This document shows, in pieces, positions 51,501 to 64,000 of a stretch of 64,000 nucleotides of DNA. Position 1 is the stretch's first letter; every line of letters begins with the position of its first letter. The notes beneath the pieces were generated by a model. That model was not told the origin of the DNA, did no database searches, and saw nothing but the letters and a program-made list of their open reading frames with translations. Source of the stretch: Casuarius casuarius (Eukaryota > Chordata > Aves > Casuariiformes > Casuariidae); contig PTFA01000055.1 of NCBI GenBank assembly GCA_003342895.1, positions 665,267 to 729,266 on the forward strand, read 5' to 3'. The position numbers and the translations under genes are program-made.

Positions 51501-53563
51501 TAGATATACATTTTACCTACCAGTAACTCTGCTTTCTGTGTTTGCCACACAATGCATTTTGTGTATGAGGAAAACGATCAGAGTTTTATGAAGCAATTCA
51601 AACTGCCTGTAGCACTGATGGGGACAAAGCTAGTTGGATTTTTAACAGTTCAGAGTCAAGGAGAATATTTGGCACTTTCACTGAAAATTGTCATTGTTCC
51701 ATATAAAAATGGAACCTGATTTCCTCAAGTGAAAACAAAATCAAACATCAAACAAATGACATTTATTCTACATGTATGAAAACCATGACCTCCATGCTCC
51801 CTTTTTTTCAGGCAGTATTTCAGTTTTGTAGAAATAACTAAAGCAAAGTTCCAGTCAAGTACACCTTATCTTTAAGAAATGAACGAAAATGACAATTTTT
51901 CTATTCACATATTCATCAACTAATAATTATAGCAATCCCTGTAACCATAACTATAGCAATCTTGTAGGAATGAGGATGAGGAGAGGGAGGTCTGTAGCTC
52001 TTCTGCCCCCTCAGCTGCCAGGTCTGGACGGGCAGGGGGTGGAGGTGATGAGAGGGGTGATGGTCTGGCTGGGGAGCACCCCAGGCTGCTGCTGTGCTGC
52101 AGGGGCCTCTTGGGGAGGGCCAGTCCAGGAGGGCTGCTCTTGTACAGCTCCCTGCATGGCAGCAACCTAGGCATGGAGCAGAGACTATAGCAGCTGGAAT
52201 TAACTGCTTCATGTGACTCAGTCAGATGGTGAATGTGAGGTGGCGTCAGTGAGATTTAAATTTGTTTTTTCATTGCAAATACATTTAAAAATTCCAGTTA
52301 ATAGGTTCCTTGATAAGCTCAACAGAAGTGTATGCTATATTCCGTACTGTAGCTTATATATGTAGTGTTCACCAGTTAGGTATTTATAAGTCCTGCCTTT
52401 CACTTATCACTACTGTGATGGTCATAATACAGACAGTAGGCAACTGCTAAAGCTTTAGTGACAACCACCCAAAATCCAAATTTATCAGTGATAATTTTGA
52501 AGTGCATAAAGCACGTGAGCATACCTAAAACAGGTTCATATGAGAACTGCTCTACTCCAGTTTGTTGTTGCTGTTGTTGTTGTGCACCAATGAATACGAA
52601 TGATTGCTTTTGGTGAAAGGTTATTGCTTAGTCATATTAGTACTTGGAGATGGGAGCAGTAGGTGGAGTTATTAGAAAGATTTGGTGAGGGTTATTTCCC
52701 TAAAACTTGCATATTTTTGTACAGCCAAAATAACCCTCCATATTATCCATATATCTAATTGATGTTAATGGGTAGCATTAGTCATACTATGTTTTTATGA
52801 ATTTATATATGGACATATGGAACTAAATCTCTGTCCACTACTTAGAAATTTAGGCCATTTTGTGCTAATGCAACACCCATGCAGACCTGTCAGCTCTGAA
52901 TACTTATAAAATGTTGTTGAAAAGGCAGTATATCTCTAAATTATTAAAATAGCCTAAAAGGATCATAAAAAAATCACCTGCTTCTTTTCCATTACCATAA
53001 CCTAAATCTCAGAAAATCATATCACAGATTATCAATTTTAACATTCCTTTCAGCAAAGGTGAACATTTCTTATTTCTCATTATCAAAGCCTGTAGCTTTA
53101 CCTCTTTTTGAAAGAAAAAGAAAGAAATGGGGAAAGGCAAAACAGTTATTTTCAGACTGGTAAAAACACATGATCTTGTACTGAGGTTTGATGATGCCAA
53201 GGTTTTCCTTGAGTGAATTCTTACAGACGAATTGTAAGCCACTTAAAAAAGGAAGTTTGCAATAGAAACACCAACAGACTCCTAGCTGTGGCAATACAAA
53301 TGATGCTTCTGTAATAACCAATTAAAGGTACACGCAGAGGGGAAGGAGAGGTAATGTTGGAGATCCACTGTCCAAATGATCATAAATTCCATGCTCTTTG
53401 CACTCTAGGACAGTAATTGGTAATATTAAAGTAAGGTAACTATTAATACTTGCCAGATCACTTAATTTGTGTAATCTTAATTACAATCTCAGCAAGAATG
53501 TCACCTTTTGAACAGGCAGATGAATAAAGAATAGAAAATTGGGTCTATAGGAACTATCTCTTG
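48585..53563. other. Non-coding sequence, no gene seen
   Basis: Open frames stay below 100 codons and are unrecognised. At 51961-52190 a GC-rich patch carries three overlapping open frames (93 plus, 98 minus, 84 minus), the usual pattern of stop-poor DNA. A 14-bp near-duplication lies at 49682-49709 and a short GTT repeat at 52560-52583. Confidence 0.6.
52560..52583. repeat. (GTT)n microsatellite
   Basis: A short run of GTT triplets interrupted once by GCT. Confidence 0.8.
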
Positions 53564-53580
53564 GTGTCATCTAGTGGCTA
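53564..53580 (-). promoter_or_regulatory. CTCF-like core motif
   Basis: The minus strand reads TAGCCACTAGATGACAC. It matches the vertebrate CTCF core (CCACTAGATGGCA-type) except for one G to A change in the GGC block. CTCF anchors chromatin loops and insulators. A single near-match is weak evidence; occupancy cannot be judged from sequence alone. Confidence 0.3.
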
Positions 53581-53619
53581 CATTCCCATACTGCAAAAAA
53601 GAAATTGTGTGTGGAGTTT

Positions 53620-53675
53620 TATTTATTTATATATACATACTCACACAAACACTCACATATATATATAAAAAAAAA
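53620..53675. repeat. Mixed TTTA/TA/CA microsatellite with poly-A
   Basis: TTTA units, TA dinucleotides and ACTCACAC blocks alternate, then pass into TA repeats and a run of A. It is a compound simple repeat. Confidence 0.8.
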
Positions 53676-56254
53676 TGTTTGTTTCTGACTGAGTGGAGTA
53701 AAGGAAGCTGCCATTTTTAGCAGACAAGGCAAGGTTAGCAACAGCGAAGCCTTTCTCTGCTCTTCACCCTGGCCTTTTTGCTGTGTCGTCTTATTAGGTC
53801 AAAACACATTGCTGCAGAGCTCAGTTAACATACACTGGTGTGAAGGTGCTGTCTGCTGCCCCATTTAAGCTGCATGACTGAGCGACTGGGTGTTGTTAAA
53901 GGACATCCTCTGCCAACACACAAGGTACTTCCTCATGGCTGACTGGGTAGCACTCAGGAGACCCTGACAGATTGAAATGACATGCTAACAATCTGATTGC
54001 AGACAGCACTGCAGGAAGACTCAGTGAAAAGAGAGTCCCCTGACCCTCCTGTTGGCTCTCTGTCTCTTGCTGACCCACAAAGGGAACAGTACGGCTGGTA
54101 CAAGGAAAGGTGGCACTGCCAGAATGACTTTGGCAGAGAGGTGCTGAAGGGACATTTGGGGAGGGGGGGAGAGACAAATTCTTAATGCAACTCTTACGGT
54201 TGAGAAGGGTAAAGACAACAAACCTCTGCTGGGTATGAGAATGGATTAAAACCTCAGTTTTGCCAGAGATGCTGCTCAGAAACATAGTAACCAGACATAG
54301 AAATCCGTTTTCAGGAAGGACCACCATTAATGTTGGTGGATTATCAATAATCTTTCCAGAAGAATAATGACATTTTACTGCAACAGGAAAAGGAGATTTA
54401 CAGCCCTAGAGAAGTTTTTATTCCAAAGAAAAAAGACTAAATAAGGCTTCTTCACTGAGTCAGTAAACTGTTTGTATTTTCTGCAATCTAAGCCAAGATT
54501 TTCAAAACCAACACTGATCTAATAAGTGACATGATATTCAGAAAAGCTTTGCATGCAGTACTATCCACTAATTTTTCTGTAGGATTGAATATTCAATATA
54601 GAAAATATTTCTAATAGTAATAATATCTATCTTTTATTGATGCCTGTGAACTTTACAACAGCATTGCTCAGCTATTTATGGATTTGCATGTGGATCCAGT
54701 CACCCAGACTTAAAACAATCAATTAAACTAGGTCCAAGCTCGGTACTGGAGTATTCAACTACACAAGAGTGTATGAATGTGCTCCAAAATTTTGACATTC
54801 CATGTGGTTTTCCAAAAATCAGTCTGCTAATGGAAAATGGGAATTTGAAAATAAAACTATTTGAAAATTCATTCAATGTCTTTCTAGTTTTAATAGGACC
54901 CATTGTTTAAGAGGACACACAAAGCTATGTTCCTTGGTTCTGCCTCTTAGCAGGGCAAAGGGAGCAGATAAACAAATGAATCTCATCTAAAGGAGATTTT
55001 CATTGTGAGGGGCATGAGGGATTCAGTGCCAAGAATGACTGCTACTCTATCTGTCTCCAAAACAATATTGGCCCTGGAGCTAGGATTGGGAATGAATAAA
55101 AGAGGGCAATAGCCAGCCCCATTATGCTTCTGCTGGCAAATAAACTCTTGGGCACCACTACCAACTAGCACAAGTTAGAGCAGCCTAGAAAATCATTCAA
55201 GTCCTGATACCATTTAATCCATTTATCCTCATCCAAAGGCTGCTCCACACTGGTCAAGGACCATAGCTCCCTGGTAGCCACTGTCATAGAAACCAGGTCT
55301 CCCCACCCTCTTTAGGGGACAGAGCAGTAGACCATATGGATCTGTGGTCTGACCCAGTAGAGACATACTTGTGTTTTTATCTTTGATAATGGCACTTCAC
55401 AGGATCGTAAGAAGCCCTACCCCAGGCTGGAGTTCAGTTGCATTACACATGGCACATACATCTAGCATCTAGAGACTTTTAAAAAATTCAGCTCCAAATG
55501 CTTTTACATTTTAAACCTGATTAGAAATAACTCATTCAGATGGATGTTATGCAAGGCCACTAAAATATTTACTGCTCCATATAAAAATAACTGCTCCAAA
55601 TACTGAATTTTAACTGTAGGTAGAGAGCGAAATTATCCAAGTAAACCAGTAAAGAAACTATTAAAAGAATAAGACAAATTATACAATTACATGTGCTCTA
55701 TCAGGCTGAGTGAAATTCACCGGTAAGAATATATTTAATCTTGTTAAGGTTGCCTTATAAATTGTCACTAAGATCTTGACTCCAGCAAGGCATTTAAGCA
55801 AGGGCGTGTCTTTATGCTTGGATAAACCATGGGAGCCAATGAGTTTGTGTATGCATTTAAAGAGAAGAACATGCTTTCTGCTTTCTTTTTTTTCTTCTTC
55901 TGAATGGGGAATTATAACAACAACACTTAAATATGTTCTTGAACAATATGAAAGCATAACCCTCTGGTATTATCGGAATGGGCGCAGTTATGAGGCTTAT
56001 TTCTTTCCTTATTTCATCAGCATATGTCTGTGAAATCACTGAAGTTGTATTTGATAGATATATCAAAATAAAACGGTGAAGGCAGTATCCCGTGCTGTGC
56101 ACCTCGCCTGGTCACTGGGGAGAGAGGGAAACACCGTGCCCAGACCATGGGCACTGCTGCAGGCTGAACGTGTTGCAAGTCCGGGAGCAGGTGTGCAGGG
56201 AGCACCTGACCCGCCAGTGACACACAGACGTAGGCTTTCATGGTGGTCTTTCTA
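53676..56254. other. Non-coding sequence, no gene seen
   Basis: A 143-codon minus-strand open frame at 53896-54327 overlaps plus and minus frames of 62-66 codons and matches nothing I know. A mild rise in GC and CpG occurs at about 56080-56230, beside the palindrome. Confidence 0.6.
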
Positions 56255-56278
56255 TAAAGTGCACTGCAGTGCACTTTA
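56255..56278. repeat. Perfect 24-bp palindrome
   Basis: The left half TAAAGTGCACTG is followed with no spacer by its exact reverse complement CAGTGCACTTTA. The palindrome contains GTGCAC twice and CTGCAG at its centre. Chance expectation for a perfect 24-bp palindrome in 64 kb of random sequence is well below one. It could bind a symmetric protein dimer, extrude as a small cruciform or be a replication by-product; nothing in the flanks decides. Confidence 0.9.
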
Positions 56279-56959
56279 ACCTCTGTATAATACTATTAAT
56301 CTCACTTTAGATTTTAAAATATTTCATGTGACTTTTGCAATAGATAGTTTTGATGAACGTATCTCTCTGTCCCTAATGATCTGTTTTAATTTGGACAATA
56401 AACCTATGATTATTACTATATTTATTACTAATTTTAGCCATTTTTGTTTTGTGTATCACTACTGCATCCTGCCATCTTATAGGTGTCAATAGAATTTGAC
56501 TCTGAAAACAATACTAAAGCTATGACTTGGACGTCTGATATGCAAAGTCAATTTTATAGATGACATCTAGGGAGGTAAGACAAGAATAACAGAATTAAGA
56601 TCTTGATTTTGTTTACTTTTCTGACTACACTTCCACCACTCACATCATGATCCCTGATATAACCACTTCATTTAATTTAAGTAGAGTTAGAACTGTTTAT
56701 TCTGAATGAACAATCTGAAACTAGGTGGGACAACCCAATTTTCATGTGCCTAAATCCGAGTCTGAACGTGAGACCATCACTCAGGGAAGTCTGAGGTAGC
56801 AAGAATGGAGAAAAGAAAGGATGTGAAAAAAAGAAAAGATGGGGATAAGAAAGGCTTCTTTTCAAAAATATCTCCAAACCTTCTTCAGGAAAGAATGAAA
56901 ATCTTTTTTACGCTGAAGGCTTCTATTGTTCATCAAAAGATGACAGCTTTAGAAGTTAC

Positions 56960-57110
56960 AATAAATACATACATACATAAATAGTTCATACATAAATAGT
57001 TCATTACAGTTGCTAGTAATGTTTTTTCAGGTATAAAGAACATAATATGACCATATACATGAACATATACATATACAAGAACAACGTATACATATACAAG
57101 AACATATATA
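56960..57110. repeat. ATACAT-rich tandem repeats
   Basis: (ATAC)n units are followed by two copies of ACATAAATAGTTCAT. Further on, an exact 18-bp direct repeat (TATACATATACAAGAACA) occurs at 57066-57083 and 57087-57104. It is a locally unstable simple-repeat cluster. Confidence 0.85.
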
Positions 57111-58125
57111 TGACCAGAGCGCTCATAATATGCTCCGAATGTTGTATCTTTCTTTAATTTATCCTTGCTTTTACAGTGAAGATGTGGAAAATTGATTTTT
57201 ATTTTTGTCTGGAGGAAATTTTCAAAACTCCTTGATAAAACTATATATAAACTGTTGTAAGATATTGCAGAATATTTCTGACTTGCATAAATTAATAAAA
57301 GACTTTTTCTGTGTGCACCCAAGCTAATTCTGTCTCCGCTACATTTCCACGAGGAGACATAACTTGATCACAAACTGCCATTCATAAGATACAACATGCT
57401 ATGTTTTCCATTGAGAGCATGCAAGCTTAACCAAATTTCTGTAGAAAAATGTTATTCAGAAAAATCTGAGAGTAAGATTTTGCAGTTTTTTTTAAGAAAA
57501 CAACACATTTTTGATACATAAACTTCGGAGCTTTCTAATCTTAGTAGTTATTTAGAAAATGTGACAAAAATGCTTTGTTTTTAATTAATATCAAGGCTTT
57601 CGGAGTGTCTAAAACACATCAATAATTAATGTTGCCATTGTTTTTATGTGAACACACTGAATTCCTTCTATTATAAGTCCCAGCAATACCAACACCAAGT
57701 ACAGCAGAATTTTTTTTGCTCTCTGAATTGAAGAATTCTATTTTTTCTCTTTCATTTCTGCTCCACTATTTTCTTCTGCTCCTTAATGTACCAGTTCCAG
57801 CAGGGCTGTTTTACTGCACTTCCCAAATAGAAAATTAGGTTAAAGGAACTCTACTTCTTTCCCGTGGTAAATTGCATTAAGTGCTGACCCGGAGACAATT
57901 TGATATAATAAGAATACTTTTGTAACTTTTTCCCCATGTAGCCATAACCTAATTTTTCTCTAAACACAGAGAAACCAAGGTTATAACTCAGGAACTGAAG
58001 TACTAACCCTTTTAACAGACCTTTTTCCAAGTGTAATATTACTGTGCAGAGCATGCAAAAGGTTGTATACTGCCCACTTTTTCTCTTGATGTTTGGTGCC
58101 TTTCTGTGTGAATAATCTCACTTGG

Positions 58126-58141
58126 AAAAAAAAAAAAAAAA
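58126..58141. repeat. poly-A tract (16 A)
   Basis: This is the longest uninterrupted A run in the window. No retroposed gene body is recognised upstream of it. Confidence 0.85.
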
Positions 58142-61100
58142 GAGGAATATTTTATTTCCTAGTTTGGACATGGAATTTGAGTGCATAGGTCACCTCATCA
58201 TAAATACGTTGGAGAGAATCCATGGCACCTCTAAACCCTGATTCAGAGCAACTAAGAGAGGTACTGGTTAGGTGCTCTGCACTATGCTCTGAAGAGACAA
58301 ACTTCTCTACCAGAAACAGAGGCAAATAGGTGTTGAAAAGTAGAAAATATCAAATATGTGGTTTTGGTCTTGCAAGAAATCCTTGGGAAATGGTACTGTA
58401 TGTTCCCCTTTATCATGTCTTTCATTATATTTTCTGATACGAATAATCTTAGCCACTCAGATAGGCTTATTGTAATTAACAGGATAGCTTGTTTTATTCA
58501 AGTTTTCTAGTTTATAAATAATGACAGGAGAAGTTTTAGGTAAAAATCAAAGGATTAATCCATTTGCTACTCACTAGCTAAAAATATTTTCTGTATTATG
58601 TTTATTGTCTGATCATTTGTTAGCTTTGTCTCTGGGAAGAAAATAATATCAAAATTCTGTCTTTATAAATGATTTAGTATGGCTCTTGTTTTTCCATGCT
58701 AAATCCAATCTTCTTCTGGTCTATGAGCACAGCTTTTAAAGTGGGTTTTTGTGGTTGTTTTTGAATCTTTTTCCCAGGAACGTTGTTCCTAAGTGAACAT
58801 GTCTCAGAATGTGTAAAAATTTTCTCTTGTTTCTTATCTCTCTGTTTTTCTAATTCTTGCGTGTGGCCTGCTCCCCTGTGTGTATCTACTTGAAGAAATA
58901 GATACACACTTTTTACTTCGACATGAAGGCCATTTCACCAAATTCAGCTGATCCTGTTACTTGATTGACTTATGTCCAGGTATATGAGTGGCCTGCAACT
59001 ACCTCTCCAACAAATAAATATCTTCAGACTTAAATGTCTCAGTCTGTTTTGCAGGTCCTTATTTTATAACATTTGAAAAACTTCTGCTACAAAAGGCATT
59101 AAAACCATTAACTGAAGACAAATTGTTTTCTTAGTTTCTGCAGTTCTTAAAGTATTACAGCAGTCATTACTAGTGTCCAAATTCAGTCTACACCTTCTTA
59201 GTTATCAGATCTTTTTTTTCACTCATTCTTTTTTTCAACTGCCTTGTTTTATAACATTCCTGGAGACATGTAGAATGTAAGATTACAGATATGATTTAAT
59301 ATTCAGTTTGAAAGAAGGAGATTAAGACTGCATCTTTGTCAGCACCTCCATCTGCTCTGTTCCCAGTTCTTGATTGTTTTAGTAATGTTTGCCTATACCA
59401 GTCATGAAAAGAAAGGCTTGCTATAGGAACACAAAAAATCAATTAACCCCCAAAACATACATGTCTCCTTGACTGTATACACAATGAAGCAATCTCTGCA
59501 GGTGAGCATCTTACTCTTCCTTAATTAACTTAATCCGGTGACACTTCTGTCTGTTCAGAGAATTATCTGAAAAACTCTGGGACAATTTTCTCAATGGAAT
59601 GGTGTCAGATTGCAGCAGATTCAACCCATTGTTTTATTCCCTATGCTCAAACCAAACATTAAAATTAATTTATAAATATATTAAACTATATGATATATTA
59701 TATACATAATACATTACATAGATGATATTCTTTTCTCAAAAATTAAACCAGGGTACTATCAAGTATTATGTTGGTTTCTAAGATTTACAATACAGTCTTA
59801 TACTTTGCCATTTACCAAATACACATACTTAAAAGCAATGAGTTAGTATTTAAGTGTATCATAAATTTGATGTTTTCTGATAATAAACATATTGAGTTAT
59901 ACTCTCAGCCATACTTTGGCCCTCATACACTAGGTTGTCTGAATATACAAAGAAAATGTCCTACAGTTATCTGTACAAAGCAAATGTCTTACAATTATTT
60001 CAGTTCACAATAAAGTCCAGCATATGAAGGCCGCAAAACTGAGTTATAGTCTTCTCTTCTTGTACGAAGGATGAATTGGATGAAATAGAAAACCTGGCCC
60101 ATTAATCTGATAAACTAAAATAAATGCATATCATATCAGGGCATAATATCGACCTCTCACTAGCCAATATTAGTCCTCATTTATCTTGAAACATAAACAA
60201 TGTATAATGTCCTTTGAAAAAGAAGTGTATGTATATACACACGTATCTCATACATATACACAGACAGTGAGAGATGTAGAGGTATATATGAATAATATGA
60301 TATTATTTTAAAACTGTGGAAGCGTGTGAGTGAGAGAAGACTATGGGCCAATCCTTGCAACAAACAGAAGAAGAAAATCCAAGAACGTATTTCTGTGTTC
60401 TCCTTACAAAATATGCAGATTTTTTCACTAATATAACATTTAGGAATAACTAGAATTTCTCTTAATCTGCATTTATGTAGTCAGGAAGAATCAAACACAC
60501 AAAATCAAACAATAACACAGTTAATCTAAAAATTCCAAAAGCTATTTAAAATCATGTCACAGACACTATACTCACTAAGAATCTTTTTCTAGCCACTTTG
60601 CTTCGATTTTCTGAACATTTTTGAGAGGAAAATTTTGTCATCCACATTGGCATATTCATGCAAGGCATGACAACAAATTGTCTTGAGCTAAGAGACATAC
60701 TCCTGACCTTTTAACTACAGTATCTGATGAAAGCCAAAATGTAAATGAGCATATTTACCACATACACCTACAGCTTATATAATGCAGAGAAACAATTATT
60801 TTTATAGCAAATCCTTGAAGAGAACCATGGCTAAAGAACTCTAGTATGTCCTTTCCCTGACAAATATTATTAGTGGTAAGTTAAAAGTTTGCCTGCTGTC
60901 ACTGTGACCCTAGCTGACCTCTTAATTTCTTGAGTTCAAGTCCAATTAACCTTTGGGAAGAAGCACAACTGCTCTAACCAGACAAGTCAATAGAATCCAA
61001 TAGTAATCATTTCATTTTCTGGTTTGTCAAAGGGCAGTGGTCCCACCTCAACCATTTCACACAAAGGTGGTAATTTATCAATGTTTAGAATGATCTGTAC

Positions 61101-64000
61101 TGGACCATACCCAGCCCTCTCTCAAGTGCACTAATCAATTAAATAGGCTGTATCTCAGTCGTGCCACCCTGTGTGCTGCCACAGAAGAAGGCGCCAGTTG
61201 AAAAATTACTCTGCTTTCATGATATTTGCTGGTTTAGTTTCAGGAATGAAAATATTGATATACACTTCAAGCGCTTGTTGCCACAAGAGGCTTGAATTAG
61301 ATCTATGAGAGTATGGTGGGAAAACCTGTCTGGTGTGAAAAACTACTTCTCAGCGTTGCTTCTCTTCCACCATCTCTTCGTATATGTGTAACTGCTGTTG
61401 AGTTTATTGGGAGTTAGTCATAGCATAACGGAGGGGCAGAAAACTGTCCCAGGAGAGTAGGAGGAATACAGGATTAATTAAAGTTGGCTCCAAGATTAAA
61501 AATAGTAAAGAGGAAAGAAAGATGTGACAAAGACCTAGTATTTCACTGGTATTTTCTGCGTGTGGGCTCTGACCCCACCAGGAGAGCCTTAGTGCTTCTC
61601 TCTCTAAGGTAACAAGGTTTTCCTGCTGTCTTGAGAAATAAATAGGAAATTAGATCCTTCTTCCTAGAGCAAGCAAAGATGACAAGAATTTTGGATGAAG
61701 ATGACGAGCAACAAGCTAGCTGCTGAAAAAATTGGACCCCAGGCTTAATGTGACAGCTAAAGTAAGTGTTCCACAAAGACTCAGCATTGACCAACACCAC
61801 CAAGACTTCGTTCCTAGGAGCACCTCCCATGTGATGGAAACGAGCAATGTGCTGAGTTTTTCACTGGCTTTCCCCAGAGCTCCTCATAATAGTGCATGTG
61901 AGTCTACCTTCCTGGAGCATAGCTGCAGAAAGAAAGGGCGCTTCTGGGGCTTGCTGGGATGGAATTTGTACAGCAAGAGAACTGCAAATTGACTTCTTAA
62001 CCAGGTGATTGCTTTAATAGGAAGTTTTATTTCTAATTAATGACTTTCTCCTTGTCTAATTTAAAGATGGTGTTTTAATACTTCACAAATTAAGTAATTT
62101 TTCACTGACTTATGACTACATTAATATATAGCAATATTTGGCAGAAATAAAATAGAGGCTCTGAATTCATCAGTCACTAAGAAGAACAACAGCAACATTT
62201 TTATTACCAAAGCTAAGTTTGCAATCATAAGCAATCTTTAAAATACAACTGAAGCTATTTTTCATTTACTTCTTTCTTGATTATTCTCATATAGTATATA
62301 GAAAGAAGACAGTAAAAGAAAAAAAACCCCTTTAAATTAGTTTTGCAGTTTCCTACTGTCCTATATTAAAGGCAACCTAATAGAATTTATAGTAGTAGAA
62401 CCCTTTTAGGCAGCACTCTTTGTATTTTTTATTAAGTCCATACTCGCAGAATCTACTTAATGTCAATTTTGTACAATGGTTACACTGCACAGAGTATTTT
62501 ATTTTAAACCTGCAGGACACAATGATAAATTGATAATTGACCCCAAGGCCATAGCAAATAAAGAAGCCCTGTTTTTCATTAGTACAGTATTACACAGTTG
62601 TTAGGGGAAAGGAGAGCGATGCTAATTGAGTACCAAGGAGTTGCACAATTAAGAAATCATCTATGGTTTTAATTTCACATGTTTAAGGCAGCAAAATTCC
62701 TAATTGTAAACAGTAAAATAAAATAAGATTAATGTGAGATACAATTATATAAAGCTTCACTATCCAGAAGCAATTTCCAGCCTTCTACGTTTGAGTGAGT
62801 ATTCACGAGGGGAGTAGTCAACAAATACTGTACTTTTCCTTTTGTCCCTCTGCTTGTCTAATCCATAGTATTTCTCAAGGCTTCAATTATCATAGGTCCC
62901 AAAGGACAAATATCGTGTTGGTTGTAAAAATGAGGGTGCTTATTTTGAAAAGGAACTCCAAAGCCTGTCATTGTAAATGACTTTATTTTGTATCAGGCTT
63001 TCTTATGTTAAGATCAGTGCTCATTCATATTCCAATCAGAACCAGGCTAATTTCGTGATGGAGCAACATGGAATAATTCGTAGTGTCCCACAACTTGCTC
63101 TTTGGTTAGTATTAATTAATTGGTCATGATGTTTGTACAGAGTTTCACAAGTATTCAAAGTTTTAGCACCTTCTCACATACAAAATTAGCTGTGACTGCG
63201 AGAGCCCCATTGAAGACTCCACACTTTCAGCGCCTGATTATTTCTCCCCTCTCCAGCACTTTTGGATTCCATTACCTCATGCTAGCACGGTTGTCTCTGT
63301 TCATTTTGAATTATTCCCAAGCCCTGGGCTAGGCTGCATTCACTCCTGAATTAAACTCATCTTCCACAAAGGTTGTGTGTCAGTGATTATGGCATCATAA
63401 GTCTCCTGCTACCTATGCCACATCAGGTTCAAAGACAGCAGTGAAGTCCTAAATCAGTTACAAGGGCTGAAAAGGGGCATGTCCTCAGTACTTGGAAGAG
63501 CCACTGCTTCACACTGAAATGTTTGATAATACGAAAACTTAACAATCATAAATATTGTCTAAAATTTAAAAGTCAGGTAAGAATATGTTCAGGTCAGTCA
63601 ATCATAGATAGCATCGTACCAGAGGAACAGAAAGCTCAGATTAAATTCAATTCTAGATTCTGAGAAACCAGTTAGTCTAACCTGTTCTGTCACATGGAAT
63701 AAAGCAGAAAATAAGGATGTGTGCAAAGTACCATATGAGTTTTCCCATGTGACCTATCCCAATCAACTGGTATGAAGTGCAAAATATACTAAGAGGGGAG
63801 GTGTAGGACCTGAAATGTATGAATACATACATATATGGGGGAAAAAAAATCATACAAAATTTCTGTGGAAGGTCCAGTCAAGAAAACAATGTGATTCAGA
63901 AGTGCAGTTCAATCATGAGTCATGAGTGATATCATTCAAGCTGGACAATTCACACAAGGATATAAATCAAGTCTGTTCTGAGTGAAATACAGCTCTACAA

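Larger units (their letters stand above)
56279..64000. other. AT-rich non-coding sequence, no gene seen
   Basis: The longest open frame is 129 codons (56933-57322 minus) and owes its length to the ATACAT repeats within it. Very AT-rich sequence occurs at about 59660-59725. No exon, RNA gene or transposon is recognised to the end of the window. Confidence 0.6.

Noticed and set aside
53896..54327. 143-codon minus-strand open frame as a protein gene
   Set aside because: No recognisable domain or motif, overlapping open frames on both strands, and no supporting splice or promoter context.
56933..57322. 129-codon minus-strand frame with a YVYVVLVYVYVHVYG-like run
   Set aside because: The hydrophobic run is translated from ATACAT simple repeats, not a genuine membrane segment.
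58040..58141. Processed pseudogene or SINE ending in the A16 run
   Set aside because: No gene-like or SINE-like body, polymerase III boxes or target duplication to its left.
60935..60960. tRNA T-arm-like GAGTTCAAGTCC
   Set aside because: No matching acceptor stem, anticodon loop or B-box/A-box pair around it.
1..64000. Bacterial-type operon, phage or CRISPR system
   Set aside because: No long open frames, no ribosome-binding sites in register, no spaced direct-repeat array; CR1 relics show a vertebrate genome.

Overview
The window looks like a gene-poor stretch of an amniote nuclear genome, most likely a bird. The main evidence is two CR1-type LINE relics: a 5'-truncated CR1 3' end on the minus strand (about 33931-34145) and a decayed piece of CR1 reverse transcriptase on the plus strand (about 17790-18010). 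The rest is AT-rich, mostly non-repetitive sequence with scattered microsatellites and few recognisable transposons, which is typical of bird introns and gene deserts. A non-avian reptile cannot be excluded from sequence reading alone.

I recognise no intact protein-coding gene. The longest ATG-initiated open frame is 143 codons. None of the open frames shows a domain, signal peptide or motif I know, apart from the CR1 relic. There are no recognisable rRNA, tRNA or spliceosomal RNA genes, no CRISPR array and no bacterial or viral gene cluster. The sequence is either intergenic or lies inside one or more very large introns.

Layout: 1-10190 is AT-rich unique sequence with small AT, poly-A and poly-C tracts. 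10199-10921 holds a purine mirror repeat and a possible 27-nt microexon. 11830-17523 carries a (TG)n/(CG)n tract, a perfect G-quadruplex motif, a small CpG-rich patch (15480-15680), a three-copy minisatellite and a TA/CA microsatellite. 17790-18010 is the CR1 reverse transcriptase relic. 18010-25290 is long AT-rich unique sequence. 25291-25900 holds a possible hAT-type DNA transposon end followed by a GC-rich patch. 31147-31352 is a possible short solo LTR with a TATA box. 33931-34145 is the CR1 3' end. 39433-39465 is a G-quadruplex plus poly-A tract. 41733-42210 is the strongest CpG-rich patch. 48567-48584 is a second possible microexon. 53564-53580 resembles a CTCF core site. 56255-56278 is a perfect 24-bp palindrome. 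The rest to 64000 is AT-rich with no visible gene.

No set of genes works together here. The most testable leads are the two microexon-like signals on the plus strand, the CpG-rich patch at 41733-42210, the palindrome and the perfect G-quadruplex. I did not find a new multi-gene system and do not claim one.
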